A stretch of DNA of 64,000 nt from Seohaeicola zhoushanensis (GTDB lineage: Bacteria > Pseudomonadota > Alphaproteobacteria > Rhodobacterales > Rhodobacteraceae). The stretch covers positions 1-64,000 of the forward strand of contig NZ_BNCJ01000008.1 of the NCBI RefSeq assembly GCF_014656415.1. Reading direction: 5' to 3'. The notes below the pieces were generated by a model. It was not told the DNA's origin, ran no database searches, and saw only the letters and a list, made by a program, of their open reading frames with translations. Below are positions 34,126 to 41,950 of the stretch, one piece after another. Made by a program: the position numbers and the translations under genes. Numbering within the stretch: the stretch's first letter is position 1; the number at the start of each line of letters is the position of its first letter.

Positions 34126-35325
34126 TTGTTTAAGAGAATAGCATTGACGACCGTGGCGGCCACGGCGCTTGCAACCGCACCGGCCTGGGCCACCGACGTC
34201 AAGCTCGGCGTGCTGAACGACCAGTCCGGGGTCTATGCCGACCTTTCCGGTCAGGGTTCGGTGCTGGCGGCCCGCATGGCGGTTCAGGACTTCGACGCCG
34301 CCGGCAAGGGCATCAACGTCGAGATCATCTCGGCCGACCACCAGAACAAGCCCGACATCGCGTCGAACATCGCGCGCCAGTGGTATGACCGGGACGGCGT
34401 GGACGTGATCCTCGACGTGCCGACCTCGTCGACCGCGCTGGCCGTGGCCGATGTGACGGCCGAATTCGGCAAGATCTTCATCAACTCGGGCGCGGCCACC
34501 TCGGACCTGACGCGGGCCAACTGCCAGCCGACGACGATCCACTGGACCTATGACACCGCGGCCCTGGCCAACGGCACCGGCAAGGCCGTGACCGAGTCGG
34601 GCGGCGACACCTGGTTCTTCCTGACCGCGGACTATGCCTTCGGCCATGCGCTCGAGCGTGACACCACCGCGGTGGTCGAGGCCAATGGCGGCAAGGTGCT
34701 GGGCTCGGTCAAGCATCCGTTCCCCGGCTCCGACTTCTCGTCCTTCCTGCTGCAGGCGCAGGGCTCGGGTGCAAAGGTGATCGGCCTGGCCAACGCCGGC
34801 GCGGATACCGTCAACTCGATCAAGCAGGCGGCCGAATTCGGCATCGTCCAGGCGGGCCAGAAGCTGGCCGGGCTGCTGCTCTTCATCAACAACGTCCATT
34901 CGCTGGGCGCCGAAACGGCCCAGGGTCTGCAGATGACCACGGCCTTCTACTGGGACATGAACGACGGCACGCGCGAGTTCAGCAAGCGCTTCCAGGCCGA
35001 AGCCGGTGCACCGCCGTCGATGGTCCAGGCCGGCGTCTATGCCGGCACGCTGCACTACCTGAAGGCCGTCGAGGCCGTCGGCAGCAACGACCCCGCCGCC
35101 ATCGTCGCCAAGATGAAGGAGATGGAGACCGACGATCCGCTCTTCGGCAAGGGCTATATCCGCAAGGACGGCCGTGTGATCCACGACATGTACCTGATGG
35201 AAGTGAAGTCCCCGGCTGAATCGACCGGTGAATGGGATCTGCTCAAGCAGATCGCCACGATCTCGGGCGAGGACGCCTTCCTCCCGATGGAAGACGGCGG
35301 CTGCGCCTTCGCGCTGGCCAAGTAA
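34126..35325 (+). CDS. ABC transporter substrate-binding protein (branched-chain amino-acid type)
   Basis: A 399-residue type I binding protein. The start is TTG at 34126, supported by AGGGAGGAG 6-7 bases upstream and by the signal peptide it yields (MFKRIALTTVAATALATAPA, cleavage near AWA-TD). The mature protein begins VKLGVLNDQSGVYADLSGQG, with NSGAATSDLTRANC around the ligand site. This sequence type is frequent near aromatic-acid pathways. A very stable hairpin follows the stop, so this protein is probably made in excess over the permeases. Confidence 0.9.
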   Translation: MFKRIALTTVAATALATAPAWATDVKLGVLNDQSGVYADLSGQGSVLAARMAVQDFDAAGKGINVEIISADHQNKPDIASNIARQWYDRDGVDVILDVPTSSTALAVADVTAEFGKIFINSGAATSDLTRANCQPTTIHWTYDTAALANGTGKAVTESGGDTWFFLTADYAFGHALERDTTAVVEANGGKVLGSVKHPFPGSDFSSFLLQAQGSGAKVIGLANAGADTVNSIKQAAEFGIVQAGQKLAGLLLFINNVHSLGAETAQGLQMTTAFYWDMNDGTREFSKRFQAEAGAPPSMVQAGVYAGTLHYLKAVEAVGSNDPAAIVAKMKEMETDDPLFGKGYIRKDGRVIHDMYLMEVKSPAESTGEWDLLKQIATISGEDAFLPMEDGGCAFALAK

Positions 35326-35332
35326 CCGACAA

Positions 35333-35361
35333 GGGGCGCGGCAGACCGCCTGCCGCGCCCC
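35333..35361 (+). terminator. Hairpin after the binding-protein gene
   Basis: A perfect 12-bp stem (GGGGCGCGGCAG with CTGCCGCGCCCC) encloses a 5-base loop, 8 bases after the stop of the binding-protein gene and 25 before the permease gene. No T run follows, so it is more likely an mRNA 3'-end stabiliser or attenuator than a full terminator. Confidence 0.6.
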
Positions 35362-35386
35362 GACCATCCGTCGTAGGGGGAGACGC

Positions 35387-36274
35387 ATGTTCGAACTTCT
35401 GGGCATTCCGCCACAGGTCCTCATGGGGCAGCTGCTGATCGGCCTGATCAACGGGTCGTTCTACGCCGTGCTGTCGCTGGGACTGGCCGTGATCTTCGGC
35501 CTGCTCAACATCATCAACTTCGCCCATGGGGCGCAGTACATGATGGGGGCCTTCGGGGCCTGGATGCTGCTGAATTATACCGGCATCGGCTACTGGCCGG
35601 CCCTGATCCTGTCGCCTATCGTGGTCGGCGCGATCGGGATCGCTCTTGAACGGACGATGATATCGAGGCTCTACAAGCTCGATCACCTCTATGGCCTGCT
35701 GCTGACCTTCGGTCTGGCGCTGATCATCCAGGGCCTGTTCCGCAACTACTATGGCGTGAGCGGTCTGCCCTATGCCATCCCGCCGGCGCTGCAGGGCGGC
35801 CAGAACCTGGGCTTCATGTTCCTGCCGAACTATCGCGGCTGGGTCATCATCGCCTCGGTCGTCGTCTGCTTCGGCACCTGGTTCATGATCGAGAAGACGC
35901 GCCTCGGCTCCTACCTGCGTGCCGCGACCGAGAACCCGGAACTGGTCGGCGCCTTCGGCATCAACGTGCCGCGAATGATCACGCTGACCTACGGCTTCGG
36001 CGTGGGCCTTGCCGCCTTCGCGGGCGTGCTGGCCGCGCCGATCTACTCGGTCAACCCGAACATGGGGGCCGATCTCATCATCGTCGTCTTCGCCGTCGTG
36101 GTGATCGGCGGCATGGGCTCGATCATGGGAGCGATCCTGACCGGCTTCGGCCTGGGGATCATCGAGGGGCTGACCCGCGTGTTCTATCCCGAAGGCTCCG
36201 CCGTCGTCATCTTCGTGATCATGGCCATCGTGCTGATGATCAAGCCCGAAGGCCTGTTTGGGAATAACGCCTGA
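35387..36274 (+). CDS. Branched-chain-type ABC transporter permease, LivH-like
   Basis: A 295-residue permease of standard LivH length. LINGSFYAVLSLGLAVIFGL, NIINFAHGAQYMMGAFG and VVVIGGMGSIMGAI are the characteristic segments. The start at 35387 follows GGGGGAG and lies after the intergenic hairpin. The stop shares a base with the LivM start (TGATG). Confidence 0.92.
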   Translation: MFELLGIPPQVLMGQLLIGLINGSFYAVLSLGLAVIFGLLNIINFAHGAQYMMGAFGAWMLLNYTGIGYWPALILSPIVVGAIGIALERTMISRLYKLDHLYGLLLTFGLALIIQGLFRNYYGVSGLPYAIPPALQGGQNLGFMFLPNYRGWVIIASVVVCFGTWFMIEKTRLGSYLRAATENPELVGAFGINVPRMITLTYGFGVGLAAFAGVLAAPIYSVNPNMGADLIIVVFAVVVIGGMGSIMGAILTGFGLGIIEGLTRVFYPEGSAVVIFVIMAIVLMIKPEGLFGNNA

Positions 36275-37254
36275 TGTCCACATCCGAGAACACCAAGGTC
36301 GCGCTTCCCGCCATGACGCATACGGTCGGGATGCCGCGGCATCAGAAGATCATCTTCATCGTCCTGCTGGCCGTGCTGCTGGCGCTGCCCTTCGTGGTCT
36401 ATCCCGTCTTTGCCATGAAGGTGCTGTGCTTCGCGCTCTTCGCCTGCGCCTTCAACCTGCTGCTGGGCTTCGGCGGGCTGCTGAGCTTCGGCCATGCCGC
36501 CTATTTCGGCATGGCGAGCTATGTCTGCGCCCATGCCGCCAAGGTCTGGGGGCTGACGCCCGAACTGGCGATCCTGGCCGGTACGGCCACCTCTGCCGTG
36601 CTGGGCCTCGTGATCGGCTCTCTCGCCATCCGCCGGCAGGGGATCTACTTCGCCATGGTGACCCTGGCCTTTGCGCAGATGGTCTATTTCTTCGCCCTGC
36701 AGGCCAAGTTCACCGGGGGCGAGGACGGCATCCAGTCGGTGCCGCGCAACGATCTTCTCGGGATCTTCCCGATGAACGACGACATGACCTTCTACTTCTT
36801 CGTCCTGGCGATCACCTATGGCGGCATCCTGTTCATCTACCGGATCACCCATTCGCCCTTTGGCCAGGTGCTGAAGTCTATCCGCGAGAACGAGCCTCGG
36901 GCGGTCTCGCTCGGCTACCGCGTCAACCGCTACAAGCTGATGGTCTTCGTCCTGTCGGCCACCTTCGCCGGGCTGGCCGGGGCCACCAAGAGCCAGGTCT
37001 TCCATCTCGCCTCGCTGACCGACGTGCACTGGACGATGTCGGGCGAGGTGGTGCTGATGACCCTGCTGGGCGGCATGGGCACGGTGCTTGGCCCGATCGT
37101 GGGGGCGGCGATCGTGGTGACGATGCAGAACTACCTGGCCTCGCTGGGGGCCTGGGTCACGGTGATCCAGGGCTGCATCTTCGTGATCGGCGTGCTGCTG
37201 TTCCGCGAAGGCATCATCGGCGTCCTGTCGCGGATCCTCAAGAAACCGCTCTGA
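36274..37254 (+). CDS. Branched-chain-type ABC transporter permease, LivM-like
   Basis: A 326-residue permease with LLGFGGLLSFGHAAYFGMAS, IRRQGIYFAMVTLAFAQM and the cytoplasmic loop KSIRENEPRAVSLGYRV. It completes the second branched-chain-type transporter. The gene ends 28 bases before a strong terminator, so the ABC operon stops here. Confidence 0.92.
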   Translation: MSTSENTKVALPAMTHTVGMPRHQKIIFIVLLAVLLALPFVVYPVFAMKVLCFALFACAFNLLLGFGGLLSFGHAAYFGMASYVCAHAAKVWGLTPELAILAGTATSAVLGLVIGSLAIRRQGIYFAMVTLAFAQMVYFFALQAKFTGGEDGIQSVPRNDLLGIFPMNDDMTFYFFVLAITYGGILFIYRITHSPFGQVLKSIRENEPRAVSLGYRVNRYKLMVFVLSATFAGLAGATKSQVFHLASLTDVHWTMSGEVVLMTLLGGMGTVLGPIVGAAIVVTMQNYLASLGAWVTVIQGCIFVIGVLLFREGIIGVLSRILKKPL

Positions 37255-37281
37255 GGCACCACCTGCGGAAGACAGACCATG

Positions 37282-37308
37282 AAACCCGGCCAACCCTGGC
37301 CGGGTTTT
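37282..37308 (+). terminator. Rho-independent terminator of the second ABC operon
   Basis: A perfect 11-bp stem AAACCCGGCCA/TGGCCGGGTTT encloses a 4-base loop and is followed by TCTTGTG. It lies 28 bases after the livM-like stop and directly before the promoter of the SDR gene. Confidence 0.85.
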
Positions 37309-37315
37309 CTTGTGC

Positions 37316-37345
37316 TTGACGAAAAAACATACCGCAGGGTATGGT
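37316..37345 (+). promoter_or_regulatory. Promoter candidate with overlapping TetR-like operator
   Basis: TTGACG (37316-37321) and TATGGT (37340-37345) are separated by 18 bases. The palindrome ATACC-GCAG-GGTAT (37329-37342) sits between and over them, as expected for a repressed promoter. It shares its layout with the palindrome upstream of the ABC operon. Confidence 0.55.
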
Positions 37346-37370
37346 TTTTCAGGGAAGAGGAGACACCGAA

Positions 37371-37403
37371 ATGAACATCAACAGCCTGGCCGTGCCAGGG
37401 TGA
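37371..37403 (+). CDS. 10-codon leader ORF coupled to the SDR gene
   Basis: ATG at 37371 behind AGGAG opens a frame reading MNINSLAVPG and ending TGA at 37401-37403, overlapping the GTG start of the SDR gene in a GTGA arrangement. It may be a leader peptide that couples translation. The alternative is that the SDR gene begins here and a one-base indel separates the two frames. Confidence 0.4.
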   Translation: MNINSLAVPG

Positions 37404-38359
37404 GCCGCGTCCTGATCACCGGTGGCGCCGGGTTCCTGGGCCAGCGCCTTGCCCGCAGGCTCATCGCGTCCGGAGAGCTGACCGACAGCCAGGGCCGCCG
37501 CAGCCGTATCGAGAGCATCTGCCTGGCCGACATCGCTCCGGCCGCCTTGCCGGCCTCGGGCGCGCTGCGGGTCGAAAGCCGACAGGGCGATCTGTCGGAC
37601 GCCGCATTTGTCGCCGCGTTGGCGGGCGAGGGCTTCGACAGCATCTTCCACCTCGCATCCTTCCTGACCCTGCAAGCCGAACAGGACCCGGCGCGCGCCT
37701 ATGCGGTCAACGTCGAGTCCCTGCGCCGCCTGATCGACGCTGCGGCGAACCGGCCCAAGGTGGTCTTCACCTCGTCCATCGCCATTTTCGGCGGCACCCT
37801 GCCGGAGGAGGTCGGCGACGATCTGAACCCGGTCCCGACCACGACCTACGGCGTCCACAAGGCGATCAACGAGCTGCTGATCGCCGACTATTCGCGGCAC
37901 GGCCGGATCGACGGCCGGTCGCTGCGTCTGCCCATCGTGCTGATCCGCCCCGGCGCGCCGCAACCGGCGGTGTCGGACCGGGTGGCCGCCATCGCGCGCG
38001 AACCGATGAACGGCGCGGACATCGCCTCGCCGCTTCCGGCGGACATGCCCATTCCGGTGGTCTCCGTCGGACGGGTGGTCGAGGGGCTGGTCCGCCTGCA
38101 CGAGGCGCCGGCCGACCGCCTTCCGCCCAAGCGCGCCCTGAACCTCCCGGCCCTCACCGTGACCGGAGCCGAGATGCAGGCGGCCGTGGCCCGCATGGGC
38201 GGCACCGGCCGGATCACCTTTGACCCGGATCGGGCGATGTCCGACATCGTCGCAGGCTGGCCGCGGCGCTTCGTCTCGTCTCTGGCCTCCGCGCTCGGGA
38301 TCGCGCCGGATGACAGCTTCGACGCGATCATCGCCGACTACCTTGCGAACGGGGGCTGA
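37400..38359 (+). CDS. NAD-dependent epimerase/dehydratase-type SDR
   Basis: A 319-residue extended short-chain dehydrogenase. SRVLITGGAGFLGQRLAR is the nucleotide-binding glycine motif at the N-terminus; the catalytic set is S125/S126 (FTSSIA) with Y150 and K154 (TTYGVHK). The closest general look is to DenD-like D-erythronate dehydrogenases and related 3-hydroxyacid oxidoreductases, but this is not certain. The start is GTG, because the conserved N-terminus begins there; no in-frame ATG lies nearby. It forms a two-gene unit with the monooxygenase gene 1 base downstream. Confidence 0.82.
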   Translation: MSRVLITGGAGFLGQRLARRLIASGELTDSQGRRSRIESICLADIAPAALPASGALRVESRQGDLSDAAFVAALAGEGFDSIFHLASFLTLQAEQDPARAYAVNVESLRRLIDAAANRPKVVFTSSIAIFGGTLPEEVGDDLNPVPTTTYGVHKAINELLIADYSRHGRIDGRSLRLPIVLIRPGAPQPAVSDRVAAIAREPMNGADIASPLPADMPIPVVSVGRVVEGLVRLHEAPADRLPPKRALNLPALTVTGAEMQAAVARMGGTGRITFDPDRAMSDIVAGWPRRFVSSLASALGIAPDDSFDAIIADYLANGG

Positions 38360-38360
38360 C

Positions 38361-39638
38361 ATGACCGGGATCTGCATCATCGGGGCCGGCTCGTCCGGCG
38401 TGACCGTCGCCAAGGCGCTGCGGGACAAGGGGCTGACCTTCGACATCTTCGAGAAGGGCAGCGATATCGGCGGCATGTGGCGCTACGAGAACGACAACGG
38501 CCAGAGTTCGTGTTACGCCTCGCTGCATATCGACACCTCGCGGCCGAACCTCGGCTATTCCGATTTCCCGATCGACCCGTCGTTGCCGGATTTCCTGAGC
38601 CACGCCCAGTTTCTGCGCCACCTCGAGGCCTATGCCGATGCCAACGGCATCCGCGAGCGGGTGACCTTCCGCACACGCGTCGACGAGGTGACGCCGGACG
38701 GCGCGCGCTGGCGCGTCACGCTGTCCACGGGCGAGGTGCGCAGCTATGCCCATGTCATCATCGCCAACGGCCACCTCTCCGACCCGCGGATGCCCGGGTT
38801 TCCGGGCCAGTTCGACGGCGAGGTCATCCATTCCCACCATTACCGCACCGCCGCGCCCTACGAGGGCAAGCGCGTGCTGGTCGTGGGCCTCGGCAATTCG
38901 GCAGTCGACATCGCCGTCGACATCGCGCGCCGGGCCGAGCATGTCACCGTCTCGACCCGGCGCAGCGCCTGGATCATGCCGAAATACCTGATGGGCGTGC
39001 CGATCGACCAATGGACGGGCTTCATGGTGCGCCGCCTGCGCCTGCCGGTCACATGGTCGCGCCGGATCATGTCGCGCCTGATCCGCCTCGGCGTCGGCGA
39101 CCAGCGCCGCTTCGGAGTGCCGCGCCCCGAGCACCCGATGTGGCGCGAACACGCGACGCTCAGCCAGGAACTGCTGCCCTATATCGGGCATGGCTATATC
39201 GACGTGAAACCCGACGTCGCGGAACTGCGCGGCAACAAGGTGGCCTTCGCGGACGGGACCGAGGCCGCCTATGACGCGATCATCTATGCCACCGGCTATC
39301 GCATCAGCTTCCCGTTCCTCGCAACCAGCCTGTTCGACCCGTCCACGGAGGCCGGCCGCCTCTACCGCCGCATGGTGCCGCCCGCGCATCCCGGCTTGAT
39401 CTTCGCAGGGCTGGTCCAGCCGATCGGCCCCACGATCCCGCTGGTCGAGATCCAGGGCAAGTGGATCGCCAGCCTGCTGTCCGGTGCATTCTCGCTGCCC
39501 GACCGCAAAGAGATGGAGCGCGAGATCGCGGAACATCTCGACCACAAGCGGCGCACCTACCTCGCCTCGGACCGCTACGCGCTCGAGGTCGATTTTCGCC
39601 TCTATTCCAGCCAGATGCGCTCCGACGCCCGTCTCTGA
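38361..39638 (+). CDS. Flavin-containing monooxygenase family protein
   Basis: A 425-residue flavoprotein monooxygenase. GAGSSG at residues 8-13 binds FAD, GGMWRYEND follows, the FMO fingerprint FDGEVIHSHHYR is present, and GLGNSAVDIA is the NADPH-binding motif. The fingerprint ends in tyrosine as in N/S-oxidising FMOs, not tryptophan as in typical Baeyer-Villiger enzymes, though the two groups overlap in function. It probably oxygenates the imported compound or an intermediate. It begins one base after the SDR stop. Confidence 0.87.
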   Translation: MTGICIIGAGSSGVTVAKALRDKGLTFDIFEKGSDIGGMWRYENDNGQSSCYASLHIDTSRPNLGYSDFPIDPSLPDFLSHAQFLRHLEAYADANGIRERVTFRTRVDEVTPDGARWRVTLSTGEVRSYAHVIIANGHLSDPRMPGFPGQFDGEVIHSHHYRTAAPYEGKRVLVVGLGNSAVDIAVDIARRAEHVTVSTRRSAWIMPKYLMGVPIDQWTGFMVRRLRLPVTWSRRIMSRLIRLGVGDQRRFGVPRPEHPMWREHATLSQELLPYIGHGYIDVKPDVAELRGNKVAFADGTEAAYDAIIYATGYRISFPFLATSLFDPSTEAGRLYRRMVPPAHPGLIFAGLVQPIGPTIPLVEIQGKWIASLLSGAFSLPDRKEMEREIAEHLDHKRRTYLASDRYALEVDFRLYSSQMRSDARL

Positions 39639-39697
39639 CGCCTCGGCGCTCCTTCAGGAGGCCCTGGACCGAGGCGGGGCAGGGCGCGGGCCACTGG

Positions 39698-40597
39698 TCA
39701 TCTGCCGCCTCCCGGTTCGTCCTGCCGCGTCACGAGGGCGATCAGGGTCTCCAGCGCCGGGCTGAGCTTGGCGTCCTTCTTGACCACCAGTTCCAGCGGC
39801 AGCAGGGGCAGGTCGCTGATTTCGATCGACGCAAGCGAGGGAAAGAAGGTCTCCAGCTGACTGAAGGGATCGACGATGGCCACGCCCTGGGCATCCTGCA
39901 CCAGGACCCATGCCTGGACCATCTGCTCGACCGAAAACACGGGCCGAAAGCGGTGACCTTGCTGCGCGAAGCTGCGTTCCAGCAGGCGTTGCACCGACAG
40001 ATGCGGAAGGTAGCCGATGAAGGTCTCGCCGGCGAGCTCGGCGAGGGTCACGCTCTGGCGGTCGGCCAGGGGGTGGCTCCGCAGGCACAGGAACCGCAGC
40101 GGCGCCCGCTTCAGGGTGATAAGGTCGGTTCCGGGGTAGGTATCGCTGAGAAAGGTCAGCGCGGCATCCAGCAGGCCGTTGCTGACCTTGCGCGCGACCT
40201 CGTCCCGCCGTTCGACGATGACCCTGGGAAAGATGTTGGGCTGCTCCATGTGCAGCCGCGAGATGATCTTTGGCACCAGCGCCAGCGTCAGCGAGTAGAC
40301 GCAGCCAAGCTGCAGGTTCAGGTCGCGCTGTGATTTCAGCTCGTCGATCAGGCGGTTGACCTTCTGCACCTGCATGAAAACGGTCTCGACCTCGTCGCGC
40401 AGCCGCAGGGCGTGAGGGGTCGGGCGCAGGCGCCCTTTCTCGCGTTCGAAGAGCTTGAGGCCGCATCGCACTTCGGCGTGCTTGATGATCTCGCTGACCG
40501 AGGGCTGCGACACGTTCAGGCTCGCCGCGGCCGCCGTGATCGAGCCCTCGCGCATCACGGCACGGAAGACTTCCATCTGGCGCAGGTTCATGGGCAT
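39698..40597 (-). CDS. LysR-family transcriptional regulator
   Basis: A 299-residue regulator of standard length, with the winged helix-turn-helix at about residues 3-62 (NLRQMEVFRAVMREGSIT, then NVSQPSVSEIIKHAE) and a periplasmic-binding-like effector domain after. The start is set at 40597, or two codons later; the open frame extends 59 codons further but the extra residues do not resemble LysR proteins. It is divergent from the M20 amidohydrolase gene; two 17-bp palindromes of 6-5-6 layout lie between them. Confidence 0.88.
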   Translation of the reverse strand: MPMNLRQMEVFRAVMREGSITAAAASLNVSQPSVSEIIKHAEVRCGLKLFEREKGRLRPTPHALRLRDEVETVFMQVQKVNRLIDELKSQRDLNLQLGCVYSLTLALVPKIISRLHMEQPNIFPRVIVERRDEVARKVSNGLLDAALTFLSDTYPGTDLITLKRAPLRFLCLRSHPLADRQSVTLAELAGETFIGYLPHLSVQRLLERSFAQQGHRFRPVFSVEQMVQAWVLVQDAQGVAIVDPFSQLETFFPSLASIEISDLPLLPLELVVKKDAKLSPALETLIALVTRQDEPGGGR

Positions 40598-40607
40598 GGG
40601 GATAACG

Positions 40608-40660
40608 CATAGGATTACCCTATGGGATATGCAAGACTCCATATTTGCCAAAACGGCAAA
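40608..40660. promoter_or_regulatory. Two LysR-type palindromic boxes
   Basis: CATAGG-N5-CCTATG (40608-40624), which includes a T-N11-A core, and TTTGCC-N5-GGCAAA (40644-40660) start 36 bp apart in the divergent region. They could be recognition and activation sites of the LysR regulator. The arm sequences differ, so the second box may belong to another factor. Confidence 0.45.
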
Positions 40661-40716
40661 AGCGGGGCTGAGTTCGATCACTGGCCGCACCCCTCGCGGC
40701 GAAGACCGGGAACGAT

Positions 40717-41895
40717 ATGATCGACGAAGACCTGAATGCGCGGATGATCGCCTGGCGACGCCACCTGCACGCACATCCCGAAGTTGCCACGACCGAGGCC
40801 CGCACCGCCGATTTCGTTGCGGCAGAGCTGTCGGGGCTCGGGATCGAATTCGAACGCGGGGTCGGCGGGCACGGTATCGTCGCTACCCTGACGCGGCCGG
40901 GATCGGCCCGTTGCATCGGGTTGCGCGCGGACATGGACGCCCTGCCGATCCACGAGGAGACCGGGCTGCCCCATGCCTCGCAGACCGCCGGGGTGATGCA
41001 TGCCTGCGGTCATGACGGTCACACGGCCTCGCTGCTCGGAGCCGCCAACCTGCTCGCCGCCGATCCCTCCTGGTCGGGAACCGTGCGGCTGGTGTTCCAG
41101 CCGGCGGAAGAGGGCGCGATCGGCGCTCGGGCGATGATCGAGGACGGCTTCTTCGAGCGTTTCCCGATGGATGCGATCTTTGCCTATCACAACTGGCCCG
41201 GCCTCCCGGCCGGCGAGATTTCCGCCGTGCCCGGACCGATCATGGCCGCCGGAGGCCGTATCGGGATCAAGCTTCTGGGCACGGCGAGCCATGCTGCCAT
41301 GCCTCACCGGTCGCGCGATGCCCTGCTTGCGGCGGGGCATCTGCTGACCGCCCTGCAATCCATCGCCTCGCGCATGGTCGACCCGCTCGAGGCGGCCGTG
41401 GTCAGCATCACCACGCTCCAGACCGGACTGGCCTTCAACCAGGTGGCGGACCGTGTCACCCTTGGCGGCACCATGCGCACGCTCAAGCCCGAGGTCCGCG
41501 ACCGGGTCGAGGAGGAGATCGTCCGCATCAGCGAGGGCATCGCCGCCACCTTCGGAATGAAGGCCGAGGTCAACCTGCGGCGCAGCGCGCCGGCCACGGT
41601 CAACGACCCGAAAGCGACGCAGCTGGCCGCGCGCGCCGCAGAGGTAATCGGCGCGACCGTGCATTCCGCAACCCCCCCGAGCCTCGCCGGCGAGGATTTT
41701 GCCTTCCTCCTCGAAAGGATCCCCGGCGCGATGGTCTGGATCGGCAACGGCCCCCTCGAAGGCGGCCGCGAATTGCACAGCCCGAGATACGATTTCAACG
41801 ACGATATCCTGCCGGTCGCCGCGCGTTGGCTGCACGAAGTGGCCAAGCAGGGACTGCGCGACAATCAACCCGTCAACCATACCGCAAGGCCTTAA
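40717..41895 (+). CDS. M20-family amidohydrolase (hippurate/IAA-amino-acid hydrolase type)
   Basis: A 392-residue M20D peptidase-like hydrolase. HACGHDGHTA, FQPAEEGAIGA, the bridging-domain MPHRSRDALLA and the last ligand in RELHSPRYDF give the full two-metal site. These enzymes cleave N-acyl amino acids or similar amides in the cytoplasm. It starts the rightward operon next to the LysR regulator, followed by an aldehyde dehydrogenase after 55 bases. The substrate is probably imported by the Dpp-type transporter encoded downstream. Confidence 0.88.
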   Translation: MIDEDLNARMIAWRRHLHAHPEVATTEARTADFVAAELSGLGIEFERGVGGHGIVATLTRPGSARCIGLRADMDALPIHEETGLPHASQTAGVMHACGHDGHTASLLGAANLLAADPSWSGTVRLVFQPAEEGAIGARAMIEDGFFERFPMDAIFAYHNWPGLPAGEISAVPGPIMAAGGRIGIKLLGTASHAAMPHRSRDALLAAGHLLTALQSIASRMVDPLEAAVVSITTLQTGLAFNQVADRVTLGGTMRTLKPEVRDRVEEEIVRISEGIAATFGMKAEVNLRRSAPATVNDPKATQLAARAAEVIGATVHSATPPSLAGEDFAFLLERIPGAMVWIGNGPLEGGRELHSPRYDFNDDILPVAARWLHEVAKQGLRDNQPVNHTARP

Positions 41896-41950
41896 GGGAA
41901 ACCTATAGGCTGACCCAGCCGCTTGCCCGGTATCTGCCCGAGAGAACACG

